The notes under the pieces are model-generated. The model worked only from the letters and a program-made list of their open reading frames with translations. It ran no database searches and was not told the DNA's origin. A stretch of 64,000 nt of DNA from Acinetobacter lanii (lineage in GTDB: Bacteria > Pseudomonadota > Gammaproteobacteria > Pseudomonadales > Moraxellaceae): the NCBI RefSeq assembly GCF_011578285.1, contig NZ_CP049916.1, positions 2,294,001 through 2,358,000 on the forward strand, read 5' to 3'. Numbering within the stretch: position 1 is the first letter of the stretch; each line of letters opens with the position of its first letter. Shown here piece after piece: positions 9,560 through 18,120 of this stretch. The position numbers and the translations under genes are program-made.

Positions 9560-9578
9560 GATAATGATTATCATTTAA
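9560..9578. promoter_or_regulatory. Fur box upstream of hemP
   Basis: The sequence GATAATGATTATCATT matches the 19-bp Fur consensus at about 15 of 19 positions. It lies about 30 bp before the hemP ATG, in the divergent space with the Nudix gene. Iron-dependent repression by Fur is inferred. Confidence 0.8.
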
Positions 9579-9609
9579 ACCGTTCACTATATACCACGGA
9601 GTCGAAGGA

Positions 9610-9780
9610 ATGAACGCACCATTTAGCTTATTTACCCGCAATACCGATGCTCACCAAGCATTACCGATGCTACATTCAAACAACTTATTTTCACTCGGCC
9701 GTGAAATTCGTATCATGCACGCAGGCGAAGAATACCGTTTACGTTTAACCCGCAACAATCGACTCATTCTGACCAAATAA
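9610..9780 (+). CDS. hemP: hemin uptake protein HemP (56 residues)
   Basis: Short ORF of 56 codons from the ATG at 9610, with a GGAG/AAGGA Shine-Dalgarno region directly upstream. The C-terminal half is diagnostic of the HemP/HmuP family: LFSLGREIRIMHAGEEYRL followed by RLTRNNRLILTK, matching the family YRLRLT....LILTK pattern. Family members are small cytoplasmic proteins linked to haem or iron uptake, some acting as regulators. The gene is isolated: no TonB receptor or haem ABC transporter is adjacent. A strong Fur box lies upstream and an intrinsic terminator downstream, so it forms a complete single-gene iron-regulated unit. Confidence 0.9.
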   Translation: MNAPFSLFTRNTDAHQALPMLHSNNLFSLGREIRIMHAGEEYRLRLTRNNRLILTK

Positions 9781-9818
9781 AAAATAATAATGCATGGATA
9801 ATAATAATCGTGGGAACA

Positions 9819-9849
9819 AGCAGTATGAATCAGCGCATACTGCTTTTTT
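9819..9849 (+). terminator. intrinsic terminator of hemP
   Basis: Nine-base-pair stem AGCAGTATG/CATACTGCT with an eight-base loop, followed by a T-run. It lies about 40 bp after the hemP stop. Confidence 0.85.
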
Positions 9850-9936
9850 AATTTAAGCGTTCATCAAAGTTTTAAATCGATTCATTTTTTTATCGTGCTT
9901 TTTATAGCGTTGCTTACCGTGTGAATAACAACACCC

Positions 9937-11286
9937 TTAAACAGCTTTAGGTAATGTCAGCAATACTCTCAATCCGCCCAATTCAGAGGCTTGAAACTCG
10001 ATCTGCCCTTGGTGCAACTGCATAATTTTTTTACAAATCGACAGTCCTAAACCTGAGCCTTTGGTTTTGGTACCCAATTGGCGATAAAACCGTTCGCCTA
10101 AACGCTGCAACACTTCATCGGTGATCTGTTGACCACTATTTTCAATGCTAATGAAAGCATTCTGCTCTGTCTGCTGTAACTCAATTGAGATTTGACCTGA
10201 CACTTCGGTATAGCGAATGGCGTTATCGACCAGATTACGCAAGCAGGTAAAGATCAACTCTTGATTGGCATGGATCAGTGTAGTTTCAGTCGCAAGTTGA
10301 AATTGCACCTGTTTTTCTTGTGCAAATAAACTCAATGATTTTTGGACTTCTTCAATGCTGTGTTGCAGGTCAAATTGCGTATGCGGCAACTGTTGCGTAT
10401 GTGAAGGATCAAGTCGTGCCAGTAACAATAGATTTTCCAATACCTGCGTGCCCCGTGCCACATCGGTTTGGATTTGATTCAGATCGGTTGCCAAGTTAGG
10501 CGCCGCTTCTGCATATTTACGTTTAAGCAGTTGTAAACGCATTTGAATCGCAGATAAAGGCGAACGTAATTCATGCGATGCATCCGCAGTAAACCGCTGT
10601 TCCGCTTCTAAAGAATGTTCGAGACGTGACAACAAATGATTCAACTGTAACACCATCGGTTGCAATTCTTGTAAGGCAGGTTGTGGCTGTTGAATAGGCG
10701 TTAAATCATGAGCGCTTTTTTCCGATATGTCTTTGGATAAAGTATGAATCGACTTAAATTGTTTTTTCACCGCAAAGCGTAAAATCAGCCACTGAATCAA
10801 CCACAAGGTCAGTAAAATCACTGCATAGCCAATAATGCTCTGTAACACCTCTTTAAAGCGTTCTCGAAAAGGTTGATACAAACGCACATGTTGTTGGTCT
10901 TGCTCAAAATTGTAGGTCCGCATCAACTGACCCTTCATCCAAACATAACCATAATTTTTTTTGGACAAATACAGCGGTTGAATGTTCAGATACTGCGGAT
11001 CAAATTCAGGCGATTGAGTTAGCAGTTGATGATTGAGTTTGAGTTGATATTCCACGTCAAATTCATCACTGAGTTCATCCATTTGCTGTGCTGAACTCGA
11101 GCTTAAATCTGAAATCACCAGCATGTCCGAAATCTCATCCATAATTTCGTCATGTACATGCATGGTTTGATAAATCGTCATCGCCATCAATAACACAAAG
11201 GCAATCACCCCCGCCACAATTGAACTTGAAACGGAGGTTTTGACCAGTTTGTCTTGTAAAGAAATAGGTTTGGCTTGACGACTCAT
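9937..11286 (-). CDS. sensor histidine kinase, QseC-like
   Basis: Inner-membrane sensor kinase of 449 residues. TM1 covers about 21-41, a periplasmic domain of about 105 residues follows, and TM2 covers about 148-171. A linker/HAMP-like region leads to the HisKA motif ASHELRSPLSAI (phospho-accepting His 238). The HATPase motifs are NLVDNAIRYT (N box), a degenerate G1 box, and GSGLGLSICKK (G2). It is 3 bp downstream of the response-regulator gene. The neighbouring BOF genes resemble the E. coli ygiW-qseBC arrangement, hence the QseC-like label. The signal sensed is unknown; the periplasmic domain is acidic near residues 47-80 (DEIMDEISDM, DELSDEFDVE), which could bind cations. Confidence 0.88.
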   Translation of the reverse strand: MSRQAKPISLQDKLVKTSVSSSIVAGVIAFVLLMAMTIYQTMHVHDEIMDEISDMLVISDLSSSSAQQMDELSDEFDVEYQLKLNHQLLTQSPEFDPQYLNIQPLYLSKKNYGYVWMKGQLMRTYNFEQDQQHVRLYQPFRERFKEVLQSIIGYAVILLTLWLIQWLILRFAVKKQFKSIHTLSKDISEKSAHDLTPIQQPQPALQELQPMVLQLNHLLSRLEHSLEAEQRFTADASHELRSPLSAIQMRLQLLKRKYAEAAPNLATDLNQIQTDVARGTQVLENLLLLARLDPSHTQQLPHTQFDLQHSIEEVQKSLSLFAQEKQVQFQLATETTLIHANQELIFTCLRNLVDNAIRYTEVSGQISIELQQTEQNAFISIENSGQQITDEVLQRLGERFYRQLGTKTKGSGLGLSICKKIMQLHQGQIEFQASELGGLRVLLTLPKAV

Positions 11287-11289
11287 GAT

Positions 11290-11955
11290 TTATTCGCTGT
11301 CCTGATTCATACGATAACCCAAACCACGAATGGTCTTGATGGCATGGCTGCCAATTTTCTTACGCAGTTGATAAATATAGACTTCTATGGCATTACTACC
11401 GATTTCATCGCCCCATGCATACAGGGATTCTTCCAATTGTTCCCGGGTGACAATATGCTCAGGTTTAAGCATCAACTTATGCAGCAGTTGATATTCTTTG
11501 GCGGTGATATTCACAATTTCACCCGACAAGGTCAGGCTTTTGGCTTGGGTATCTAAAACTAGATCACCATAAGTGATTTGATGAGAATTGGCGCTTTGTT
11601 TTTGGCGTAGTTGACTGCGAACCCGTGCAGAAAGCTCTTCTAAACTAAAGGGTTTAACCAAGTAATCATTGGCACCTAAGTCCAGTCCATCGACACGGTC
11701 ATTGATGCTGTCACGTGCAGTGATGAAAATCACTGGCGTTTCGTTCTGTTTAAAACGAATCACTTTAAGAATGTCATCACCTGTGGCTTGTGGCAAACCC
11801 CGATCAAGCAAAATACAGTCATATTCATGCTGTTCAATGGCCAATATGGCATGGTCGCCACGCTCCACCCAATCAACGTTATAACCATCCATTTCTAACC
11901 AAGCCTTGATACTTTCTGCTTGGGACACATCATCTTCTGCCAGTAAAATTCGCAT
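11290..11955 (-). CDS. OmpR-family response regulator, QseB-like
   Basis: 221 residues. The receiver domain has the acidic pocket AEDD at 7-9, phospho-acceptor Asp 51 (LLDRGLP), the conserved Thr/Ala (FITARDS) and Lys (YLVKPF). The C-terminal winged helix ends in EVYIYQLRKKIG and IRGLGYRM. It is the partner of the adjacent histidine kinase, which starts 3 bp after its stop. The two upstream BOF genes share an upstream DNA block that could be its binding site (inferred). Confidence 0.92.
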   Translation of the reverse strand: MRILLAEDDVSQAESIKAWLEMDGYNVDWVERGDHAILAIEQHEYDCILLDRGLPQATGDDILKVIRFKQNETPVIFITARDSINDRVDGLDLGANDYLVKPFSLEELSARVRSQLRQKQSANSHQITYGDLVLDTQAKSLTLSGEIVNITAKEYQLLHKLMLKPEHIVTREQLEESLYAWGDEIGSNAIEVYIYQLRKKIGSHAIKTIRGLGYRMNQDSE

Positions 11956-12110
11956 GGGGTTCTCTTTCTTTCACGCTAGGTGGTTTCTCAATGCCCGAGA
12001 GCATAAAGAATCAACATCATTTATTTCAATGGATGGACTTAGAATTTCATCGTACTGCATAACTTGATCAACAATTTGACTAGACTTAAGTCAGGCAAGA
12101 TCAGAGTTGA

Positions 12111-12140
12111 AAAAACCATATGTTTACACATATGGTTTTT
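12111..12140. terminator. intrinsic terminator after the first BOF gene
   Basis: Perfect stem AAAAACCATATG/CATATGGTTTTT with a six-base loop and T-runs on both strands. It separates the BOF gene from the two-component operon. Confidence 0.85.
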
Positions 12141-12196
12141 CGGGTTTCATTCTTGATCTATAACATTTAAAGTCATGGCTTTAAACCATCAAATGC

Positions 12197-12553
12197 TTAG
12201 AAACGTACAGTATCGACATCGATTTCTACACGTTTCATCGGTTTATAGTCGATATCCACTTCACCATTAATCACCACTGGTGTTTTCGCAGAAATAGCAC
12301 GACCATTCCAAAGTTCATCATCGATATCTACGGTAATGGTACCTGTATTATCACGGAATTGATATTTTTCATCGCCAATCGATTTTACGATATAGCCTTT
12401 CAATTGAACTTTGGTGTCATCACGTGAGCTAAGCGCCTGTTTTACGGTGGTGGTGTTCGGTGTAATCGCAGATTGATTGACTGCGGTATTTGCCATAGTA
12501 AAGGTAGTTGCAGCAGCTAAACCTGTCGCCATTAAGATTTGAGAAAGTTTCAT
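12197..12553 (-). CDS. periplasmic BOF (YgiW/YdeI-type OB-fold) protein, copy 1
   Basis: 118 residues: signal peptide MKLSQILMATGLAAATTFTMA (cleavage probably after ANA/TMA near 21), then a single bacterial OB-fold domain. The family core is clear: TVKQALSSRDDTKVQLKGYI, then the VKSIGDEKYQFRDNTG segment, TVDIDDELWNG and MKRVEIDVDTVRF. YgiW-type proteins are periplasmic and linked to stress tolerance in E. coli and Salmonella; the ligand is unknown. It is closely similar to the next gene. It ends about 55 bp before the terminator that precedes the qseB-like gene. Confidence 0.9.
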   Translation of the reverse strand: MKLSQILMATGLAAATTFTMANTAVNQSAITPNTTTVKQALSSRDDTKVQLKGYIVKSIGDEKYQFRDNTGTITVDIDDELWNGRAISAKTPVVINGEVDIDYKPMKRVEIDVDTVRF

Positions 12554-12615
12554 TTTACACCTCTATTTTCAATATGTAGACCGACTGACTTGGGGTCGTG
12601 CTCTTTTCAATGAGA

Positions 12616-12650
12616 TTATTAAAACATAACAAAATGAAGTGAATCTTAAG
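12616..12650 (-). promoter_or_regulatory. upstream element shared by the two BOF genes (copy 1)
   Basis: A 35-bp block about 63 bp upstream of the first BOF start. It matches 30 of 35 positions of the block at 13401-13435. It contains CTTAAGATTCACTTCAT on the coding strand, which looks like a tandem-hexamer site for an OmpR-family regulator. That role is inferred. Confidence 0.5.
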
Positions 12651-12782
12651 TCTGCTTCATTTTTAAATTTTATTTAAATTAGCTCCAGAGTTTGAAATAC
12701 TGAATCAACGCTTCTGATTTGTACTCACTCTACAGATGATAAAAACGCTATACATCCGTTAATCAAACGCCAATTTATATAA

Positions 12783-12811
12783 AAAAAACCCCATGACATT
12801 GCATGTGGTTT
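12783..12811 (-). terminator. intrinsic terminator after the second BOF gene
   Basis: Stem AAAACC.CATG/CATG.GGTTTT with a six-base loop, followed by eight T on the minus strand. It lies about 40 bp downstream of the BOF copy 2 stop. Confidence 0.75.
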
Positions 12812-12849
12812 TAATGGTTTTTTAGCTGTGAATCAAACTAAGATCAAGC

Positions 12850-13371
12850 TTAAAACGTTACTGCATCGACATCAATTTCGACACGTTTCATCGGTTTATG
12901 GTCAATGTCGACTTCACCTTCAAGGGTCACAACAGCATTGGCAGAGATCGCTTTACCCATCCAAAGCTCATCATCAATATCAACCGTGATGGTGCCTGTA
13001 CTGTCACGGAATTGATATTTTTCATCGCCTAGCGATTTCACAATATGCCCTTTTAATTGCACGTGGCTATCATCTGCCAGCGTTAAAGCTTGTTTTACGG
13101 TCACAATCTGTGCCGAAATCGCATTGATATTCACCGCCGCTTCAGTACTATTGCCATTCACTAAAGTTTGGCTTACAGGCGCAATCGCCGTTTGATTTAC
13201 CGCAAGCGCTTGAACGGGCGCTTGTGCAGGTACAGCCGTATTCACTACCGCTGTTTTTGCTGTAGGTGTAGACTCAATCGGGTTAATCACATTGGTCGCA
13301 ATGGCCAATGTCGTTGCGCCAATAAAACCTGTTGCGATCATTGCTTTAGCTAATAATTTCATATTGTTCAT
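12850..13371 (-). CDS. periplasmic BOF (YgiW/YdeI-type OB-fold) protein with extended N-terminus, copy 2
   Basis: About 173 residues from the ATG at 13371 (or 170 from 13362, MKLLAKAMIATGF). A signal peptide ends near ATLAIA. A low-complexity Ala/Val/Thr/Gln/Pro linker of about 70 residues follows, then a BOF domain nearly identical to copy 1 (VKQALTLADDSHVQLKGHIV, DEKYQFRDSTGTITVDIDDE, LWMGKA, then PMKRVEIDVDAV). The Ala/Pro-rich linker is absent from copy 1. The upstream frame to 13455 lacks signal-peptide character and is rejected. Tandem paralogy with copy 1 implies a local duplication followed by linker gain or loss. Confidence 0.88.
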   Translation of the reverse strand: MNNMKLLAKAMIATGFIGATTLAIATNVINPIESTPTAKTAVVNTAVPAQAPVQALAVNQTAIAPVSQTLVNGNSTEAAVNINAISAQIVTVKQALTLADDSHVQLKGHIVKSLGDEKYQFRDSTGTITVDIDDELWMGKAISANAVVTLEGEVDIDHKPMKRVEIDVDAVTF

Positions 13372-13400
13372 CCAAAATTCTATGTTTCGTTTCAATGCAG

Positions 13401-13435
13401 TTATTAAAACAAAGTAAGATGAAGTGAATCTGAAG
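13401..13435 (-). promoter_or_regulatory. upstream element shared by the two BOF genes (copy 2)
   Basis: A 35-bp block with five differences from the block at 12616-12650, about 30 bp upstream of the second BOF start. It was either retained from the duplication or kept by shared regulation. Confidence 0.5.
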
Positions 13436-13471
13436 AAACATGAAAATTCATTCAAGTTGAATGCTGAATGG

Positions 13472-15229
13472 TTAATTTAAGGGCACCACTCTGAGTACTT
13501 CTTCCAGTGTGGTTAAGCCTGCTATGACTTTTCGTGCACCTGCAATGCGTAACGGTTCAACCCCTTCTTTTTTGGCTTGGGCACGCAATTGATCAAGCGT
13601 GGCATGGGCACTGATTTTTTGTTTGGCTTCTAAAGTCACGGGCATAAACTCATAAATGCCAATCCGTCCTTTATAACCGGTATGACGGCAGGCTTCACAG
13701 CCTTTGGCTTGATAAACTTGATCCGGCATGTCCATCAGATAATCAAAGGTCAGATGCTCCCATTCTTGGGCATTAATTTGTCCTTTTTCTTTACACTGTG
13801 CACAGAGCTGTCGCACCAAGCGTTGTGCCAATACCCCTAAAATGGTGGCTGCTGTTAAGAAGGGTTGTACGCCCAAATCATGCAAACGGGTCAAACTCGA
13901 TGGTGCATCATTGGTATGTAAGGTCGAGAGCACCAAATGTCCCGTCAGTGCGGCTTGTATTGCCATATTGGCGGTGTCTTGGTCACGAATCTCACCCACC
14001 ATAATGATGTCAGGGTCTTGGCGCATTAGCGCACGCACACCATCGGCAAAACCCAATTCAATGCTGGGATTGACCTGCATTTGATTAAAACTCGGCTCCA
14101 ACATTTCAATCGGGTCTTCAATGGTACAGACATTGACTTGATCAGTTGCCAGTTGTTTCAAAGACGAATATAAGGTCGTGGTTTTACCCGAACCGGTAGG
14201 TCCCGTGACCAAGATAATCCCATGACTATGTTGGGTCACCGCTTGCCATTGGTTCAGTAATTTTTCATCAAACCCCAATTGCACAAAACTACGTACCAAC
14301 ACATCAGGATCGAAAATACGCATCACCAACTTTTCACCAAATGCAGTCGGTAAAGTCGATAAACGCAGTTCGGTTTCCTGCCCTTTTGGGGTTCGAGTCT
14401 TTAAACGACCATCTTGCGGACGGCGTTTTTCTGCCACATTCATGCGACCTAAAATCTTAATCCGTGAAATCACTGCGGTTAAAGTATTGGCAGGCATGTT
14501 GTAAATGGTGTGCAAAACGCCATCAATACGAAAACGCACTTTGCCCTTTTCTTTACGTGGCTCAAGATGAATATCACTGGCACCTTGCTCAAAAGCAAAC
14601 TGCAACACCCAATCCACCAGCTTCACAATATGTTGATCATTGGCATCCGGATTTTGCGTATCACCCAATTGTAACAGCGCTTCAACGCCTTTATTTTGAT
14701 TGTCATAGGGCGTGGTGTTCTGCGATGAATTAACCGCACGACTGACCTGATAATACTCTACCAAGTAGCGTTGTAACTGATCAGGACTCAGCAGTACTTT
14801 AACAATTTTTTTGGGGCTAAGACTTTGTTGTAAATTTTGCACCCAGTCACTGATATAAGGCTGATCGGTACCAATCAAAATCTGATCGGCTTGAACCTCA
14901 ACTGCCAAAATCTTATTTTTTACTGCAAATTCTTGTGACATGACACTGGTCAAAGCCGCTACATCGGCTTTTAAAGGATCCATCACATACAGTGGAATTT
15001 TCGTGGTTTGAGCGAGCCATTGACATAAACTGGTGAGGGTCAGTCGCTTTTCCGGCTGCTGTTGATCACTCAAATTAAAATGAGCAATCCACTGTAAAGG
15101 ATGCCATTTCAATTGTTCACGTTGACGATGTGTGGTTTGCACCAATAATTTGTCACGTTCCGAGATTCGCCCATCTCTCAATAATTGTTCTAAACACCAA
15201 GTGGTATCAATTTCAAAATTAAAATTCAT
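13472..15229 (-). CDS. GspE/PilB-family secretion or type IV pilus assembly ATPase
   Basis: 585 residues. The N-terminal region (about 1-150) is MshEN-like and binds the assembly platform. The ATPase core has FEQGASDIHLEPR (about 215), FRIDGVLHT, Walker A GPTGSGKTTTLYS (about 342), TIEDPIE (Asp box), the Walker B stretch MRQDPDIIMVGEIRD, and the LTGHLVLSTLHTN His box. A zinc-binding tetracysteine follows (CAQC and CEAC, about 483 and 520). No other secretion or pilus genes lie next to it; scattered type II and type IV genes are usual in Acinetobacter. Sequence alone does not decide between T2SS GspE and a pilus ATPase. It ends before the BOF promoter in the same direction. Confidence 0.88.
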   Translation of the reverse strand: MNFNFEIDTTWCLEQLLRDGRISERDKLLVQTTHRQREQLKWHPLQWIAHFNLSDQQQPEKRLTLTSLCQWLAQTTKIPLYVMDPLKADVAALTSVMSQEFAVKNKILAVEVQADQILIGTDQPYISDWVQNLQQSLSPKKIVKVLLSPDQLQRYLVEYYQVSRAVNSSQNTTPYDNQNKGVEALLQLGDTQNPDANDQHIVKLVDWVLQFAFEQGASDIHLEPRKEKGKVRFRIDGVLHTIYNMPANTLTAVISRIKILGRMNVAEKRRPQDGRLKTRTPKGQETELRLSTLPTAFGEKLVMRIFDPDVLVRSFVQLGFDEKLLNQWQAVTQHSHGIILVTGPTGSGKTTTLYSSLKQLATDQVNVCTIEDPIEMLEPSFNQMQVNPSIELGFADGVRALMRQDPDIIMVGEIRDQDTANMAIQAALTGHLVLSTLHTNDAPSSLTRLHDLGVQPFLTAATILGVLAQRLVRQLCAQCKEKGQINAQEWEHLTFDYLMDMPDQVYQAKGCEACRHTGYKGRIGIYEFMPVTLEAKQKISAHATLDQLRAQAKKEGVEPLRIAGARKVIAGLTTLEEVLRVVPLN

Positions 15230-15338
15230 TGTTATCGCCCCAATTCATGCAGAAACTATAACAAATTCTGCTGAATCATCTGGATAAAAATCATTGTGAT
15301 TCTGAATAGTTGTACATCGTTGTAAATGATCAGGAATA

Positions 15339-15371
15339 AAAAATGCCCTTTCATATTCAACAGGCATTTTT
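15339..15371 (-). terminator. intrinsic terminator after the OprD-like gene
   Basis: Stem AAAAATGCC/GGCATTTTT with a 15-base loop and a T-run on the minus strand, about 50 bp beyond the porin stop. Confidence 0.7.
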
Positions 15372-15422
15372 ACATTTACCAATGAGCTTAGGGCTAATAT
15401 GTTAGAACGAGAGAAGTCAGCA

Positions 15423-16709
15423 TTAGAAACTATATTTCAGCGCTAACCGATTTTGCACAAAAATGTCGTTGCTTCTAGGTGAAGTGGCATAGCCAAAAAA
15501 GTCTGCAAGGCTCCAACCTTTGAACACCCCTTTAAAATTATAAATCCCATAAATTACATATTCAGATTGGTTTAAATTTTTTACAAACTCAGACTCCGCT
15601 AGGTTCATAAACGAATAATTGGCACCAACGTAGGTCTGTTCATTTAAAGCACCTTCTAGTGTAACCATTGCGGCATGACCCGCACCTAAATCTTGAGTAC
15701 TGGTAAAAAAAGGCTGGGCAAAATAAGGGCCTGAAGCGGTGTAAATCATATAAGGCGCAAACAAAGCCCCATTTAAATAACTGTCACGATCAGGCTTAAT
15801 ATAGTTGTAGCCGGTTTTTAATGTCATGCCATCAAAGACGTTTAATGCCAAAGCTATCCCATAACCTTGATGATCGACCTTGCCTGCCAAAGCCTTACCC
15901 TGTGCCTCTGACCACATCGCTTGTACACCCAAGTCTGGAGAGAACGGTAAATCTTTCCAAGACCAATGCCCCTCAACATAAGCCAAGCGATTATAGTCAT
16001 CATAAGATTGATACCATGCTTCAGCACGAAGGGTCTGACCCGCATTTAAATCAATACTTTTAGATGCACCGATCGACCACATCCCATTCGTTTCAATGCT
16101 TGAGCTATATTTAGAGCTTTTAAAAAATTCATCATCTGCATAGCTTTTAAAACGGTCAATCCAAGTCGCTTGGATGAAATCATTTTGCTTTTCATATTTC
16201 ACATCCACAGCACGAAATAACGGCGGCATCACACGCCAATCATAATTACCCACGAAAGGAATATTTAAACCCTGCTGTCCAATCCGCACTGACCAATTGT
16301 CTCGGTTCCAATCAAGGTAAGTTTCAGCCAAGCCATCCTTATCTTGCGACAACTCCCCCACTTCAGCATGCCCTGCATTTTTGTCATCTAAACGCCATTG
16401 CGCTGCATAACTGACACCAGCTTTTAAACCTGAAATCGCTTTAGTTTCATATTTGAGAAATCCACCGGTCGCTGCGGTGTCTTGATTTAAGTTTTTGACA
16501 AAATAAGCATCATGAGTTGAATAATATAAAGTGTTCAAACGCCCTGAGACTTGACCACATACAATCGCATTCTGAATCGATTCAGCTTCACAGCTGTTTT
16601 GGCTTTGAATGATTTGATTTAAGCTCAATTCTGCATGTGAGATATCAATTAACGCGAAGTAGAGCCCACATAAGCTGAATAGTTGTACTGTGATGAATTT
16701 GATTTTCAT
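15423..16709 (-). CDS. OprD-like outer-membrane porin
   Basis: 428 residues with a signal peptide (about 1-26, ending ISHA). Alternating beta-strand patterns run throughout and the protein ends in a terminal Phe (LALKYSF), as usual for BamA-assembled barrels. Features such as SGRLNTLYYSTHD, the DWRVMPPLFRAVDVKYE loop and KTGYNYIKPDRDS resemble OprD-family substrate-specific porins, which usually take up amino acids, peptides or aromatic acids. The substrate is not predictable. The heptamer FVKNLNQ occurs twice (about residues 70 and 377), probably a coincidence of strand sequence. No transporter or enzyme partner is adjacent. Confidence 0.75.
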   Translation of the reverse strand: MKIKFITVQLFSLCGLYFALIDISHAELSLNQIIQSQNSCEAESIQNAIVCGQVSGRLNTLYYSTHDAYFVKNLNQDTAATGGFLKYETKAISGLKAGVSYAAQWRLDDKNAGHAEVGELSQDKDGLAETYLDWNRDNWSVRIGQQGLNIPFVGNYDWRVMPPLFRAVDVKYEKQNDFIQATWIDRFKSYADDEFFKSSKYSSSIETNGMWSIGASKSIDLNAGQTLRAEAWYQSYDDYNRLAYVEGHWSWKDLPFSPDLGVQAMWSEAQGKALAGKVDHQGYGIALALNVFDGMTLKTGYNYIKPDRDSYLNGALFAPYMIYTASGPYFAQPFFTSTQDLGAGHAAMVTLEGALNEQTYVGANYSFMNLAESEFVKNLNQSEYVIYGIYNFKGVFKGWSLADFFGYATSPRSNDIFVQNRLALKYSF

Positions 16710-17034
16710 TGTTGTTTATTATCGTTTAAATATCACACAGCAAATTTAATCAAAGATATAAAAATAATCAAACTATTTAAATTAAAACAATAACTTATAC
16801 TTATAATTTGGATATGTTCATCACAATATTTTCCAAATAACATGTTTAAGTAACATTAAGAAAATGTGATGAATCTGAGAACCAAAGTGTAAAGATCGCG
16901 CTTAAAGCTGGCACTAAAAATAAAAATGAACAATTTCAGATATAAGGACATTTCAGTTTTATGTCACATCGGCTAGAATAAAAATATGACTTAAATCACC
17001 AATATAACCAAAAATATAATATAAGAGTCTTTCC
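16710..17034. other. AT-rich divergent intergenic region
   Basis: A 325-bp gap between the porin gene (minus) and the lipoprotein gene (plus). It is very A/T-rich and must hold both promoters. I see no convincing ORF, RNA or strong palindrome. Confidence 0.6.
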
Positions 17035-18081
17035 ATGAAATTTAAAACTTTATCCTTTGCTGTTTTAACTTCACTCAGTTTAATTGGCTGTGGTGGTGGT
17101 TCTGATCATAACAATAGCAATACGGACAATAATAATACCTCCAATACTCATCCCTCAGGCAACAACGGTTCAACGGGCAATGAAAATCAGCCTAATCGCC
17201 AAATTACACAGTGGTCAAATTTTCGTACTGACTATCATTATAAAAACAATGTTAATCTAAGTTTAGATATAACGCATACCCAATTCAGCATCGTAAATGG
17301 AAAGCTTTATGCAATTTTAGATGATTATGATGATCAAGAAATCTACCTCACCACCACGGGTGAATATTTAGCAATCGGCCCAATCAATAGTCAGTATGGT
17401 GCACTTTTGGGCGACATCACAGTCAAAAATGACCAATTTACGATCTATCCTTACTCCAAGATTGGCTCTAAAGGTCTAGTCTTTACTCACGACAATAAAA
17501 GAATTGATTTGAGTGGAAAACCAGTACTTGTCACGATTGATCCTTATCTAAATTGGAATGTCAATTATCCACAACTCAATGATAATAGTTTCGATCCTGA
17601 ATTTTTTAATAAGTTAAAAGGCTATCAAAAACTCAATTTCCCACAAGGCTCAGTGTGCTTACAAGAAACCAAATACACCAATAATCAGAGCTATTTGAGT
17701 CTATTTCAATCGTCTAATGACAATAAAAAATTATTTGAAGACTACGCTGCCTCTTATTTAAATCATATCAATCATGGTTATGCAAAATTAACCCAATTCT
17801 TCAATGCGACAGCATATCTATATAGCTCTGATCAGAATCCTGAAAATGCCCAACATGGTGTTGCCAACTATCAAGACAATTATTATTCAGCGTATTTGGA
17901 GCAACAGGGAATTGAGTATGAACTAGCTGAATATATTCAAGAGACTAAAGATAAAGCAAATAATCCGAATTTATCCGCTGAAGCAAAAGCAGCATACCTC
18001 GCATATGCTAATGATTTGAGCCAAGGCTGTGATTTGTATAATGATGTTGCGATTAAATTCTTAAAACAAAACATTAAGTAA
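17035..18081 (+). CDS. predicted lipoprotein with Asn/Ser/Thr-rich linker, unknown function
   Basis: 348 residues. A lipoprotein signal, MKFKTLSFAVLTSLSLIGC, is followed by GGGS and a low-complexity Asn/Ser/Thr/Gly linker (about 20-55) that would extend it from the membrane. The remaining 290 residues are polar, without membrane segments: a beta-rich first half (about 60-170) and a helical second half with many Tyr/Asn residues. No catalytic motif or family is recognised. The gene has its own divergent promoter region and ends about 40 bp before the convergent trmO. It could be a surface-exposed lipoprotein; the function is unknown. Confidence 0.8.
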   Translation: MKFKTLSFAVLTSLSLIGCGGGSDHNNSNTDNNNTSNTHPSGNNGSTGNENQPNRQITQWSNFRTDYHYKNNVNLSLDITHTQFSIVNGKLYAILDDYDDQEIYLTTTGEYLAIGPINSQYGALLGDITVKNDQFTIYPYSKIGSKGLVFTHDNKRIDLSGKPVLVTIDPYLNWNVNYPQLNDNSFDPEFFNKLKGYQKLNFPQGSVCLQETKYTNNQSYLSLFQSSNDNKKLFEDYAASYLNHINHGYAKLTQFFNATAYLYSSDQNPENAQHGVANYQDNYYSAYLEQQGIEYELAEYIQETKDKANNPNLSAEAKAAYLAYANDLSQGCDLYNDVAIKFLKQNIK

Positions 18082-18120
18082 TTTTTAAATCAAATCTTAT
18101 AACTTTTTGAATTCAGGAGC

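Noticed and set aside
12616..13435. Shared upstream block as an insertion-sequence or repeat element
   Set aside because: It occurs only twice, each in front of a paralogous gene, which fits gene duplication or shared regulation.
13372..13455. N-terminal extension of BOF copy 2
   Set aside because: The extra residues lack signal-peptide form; a proper signal sequence starts at the ATG at 13371 or 13362.
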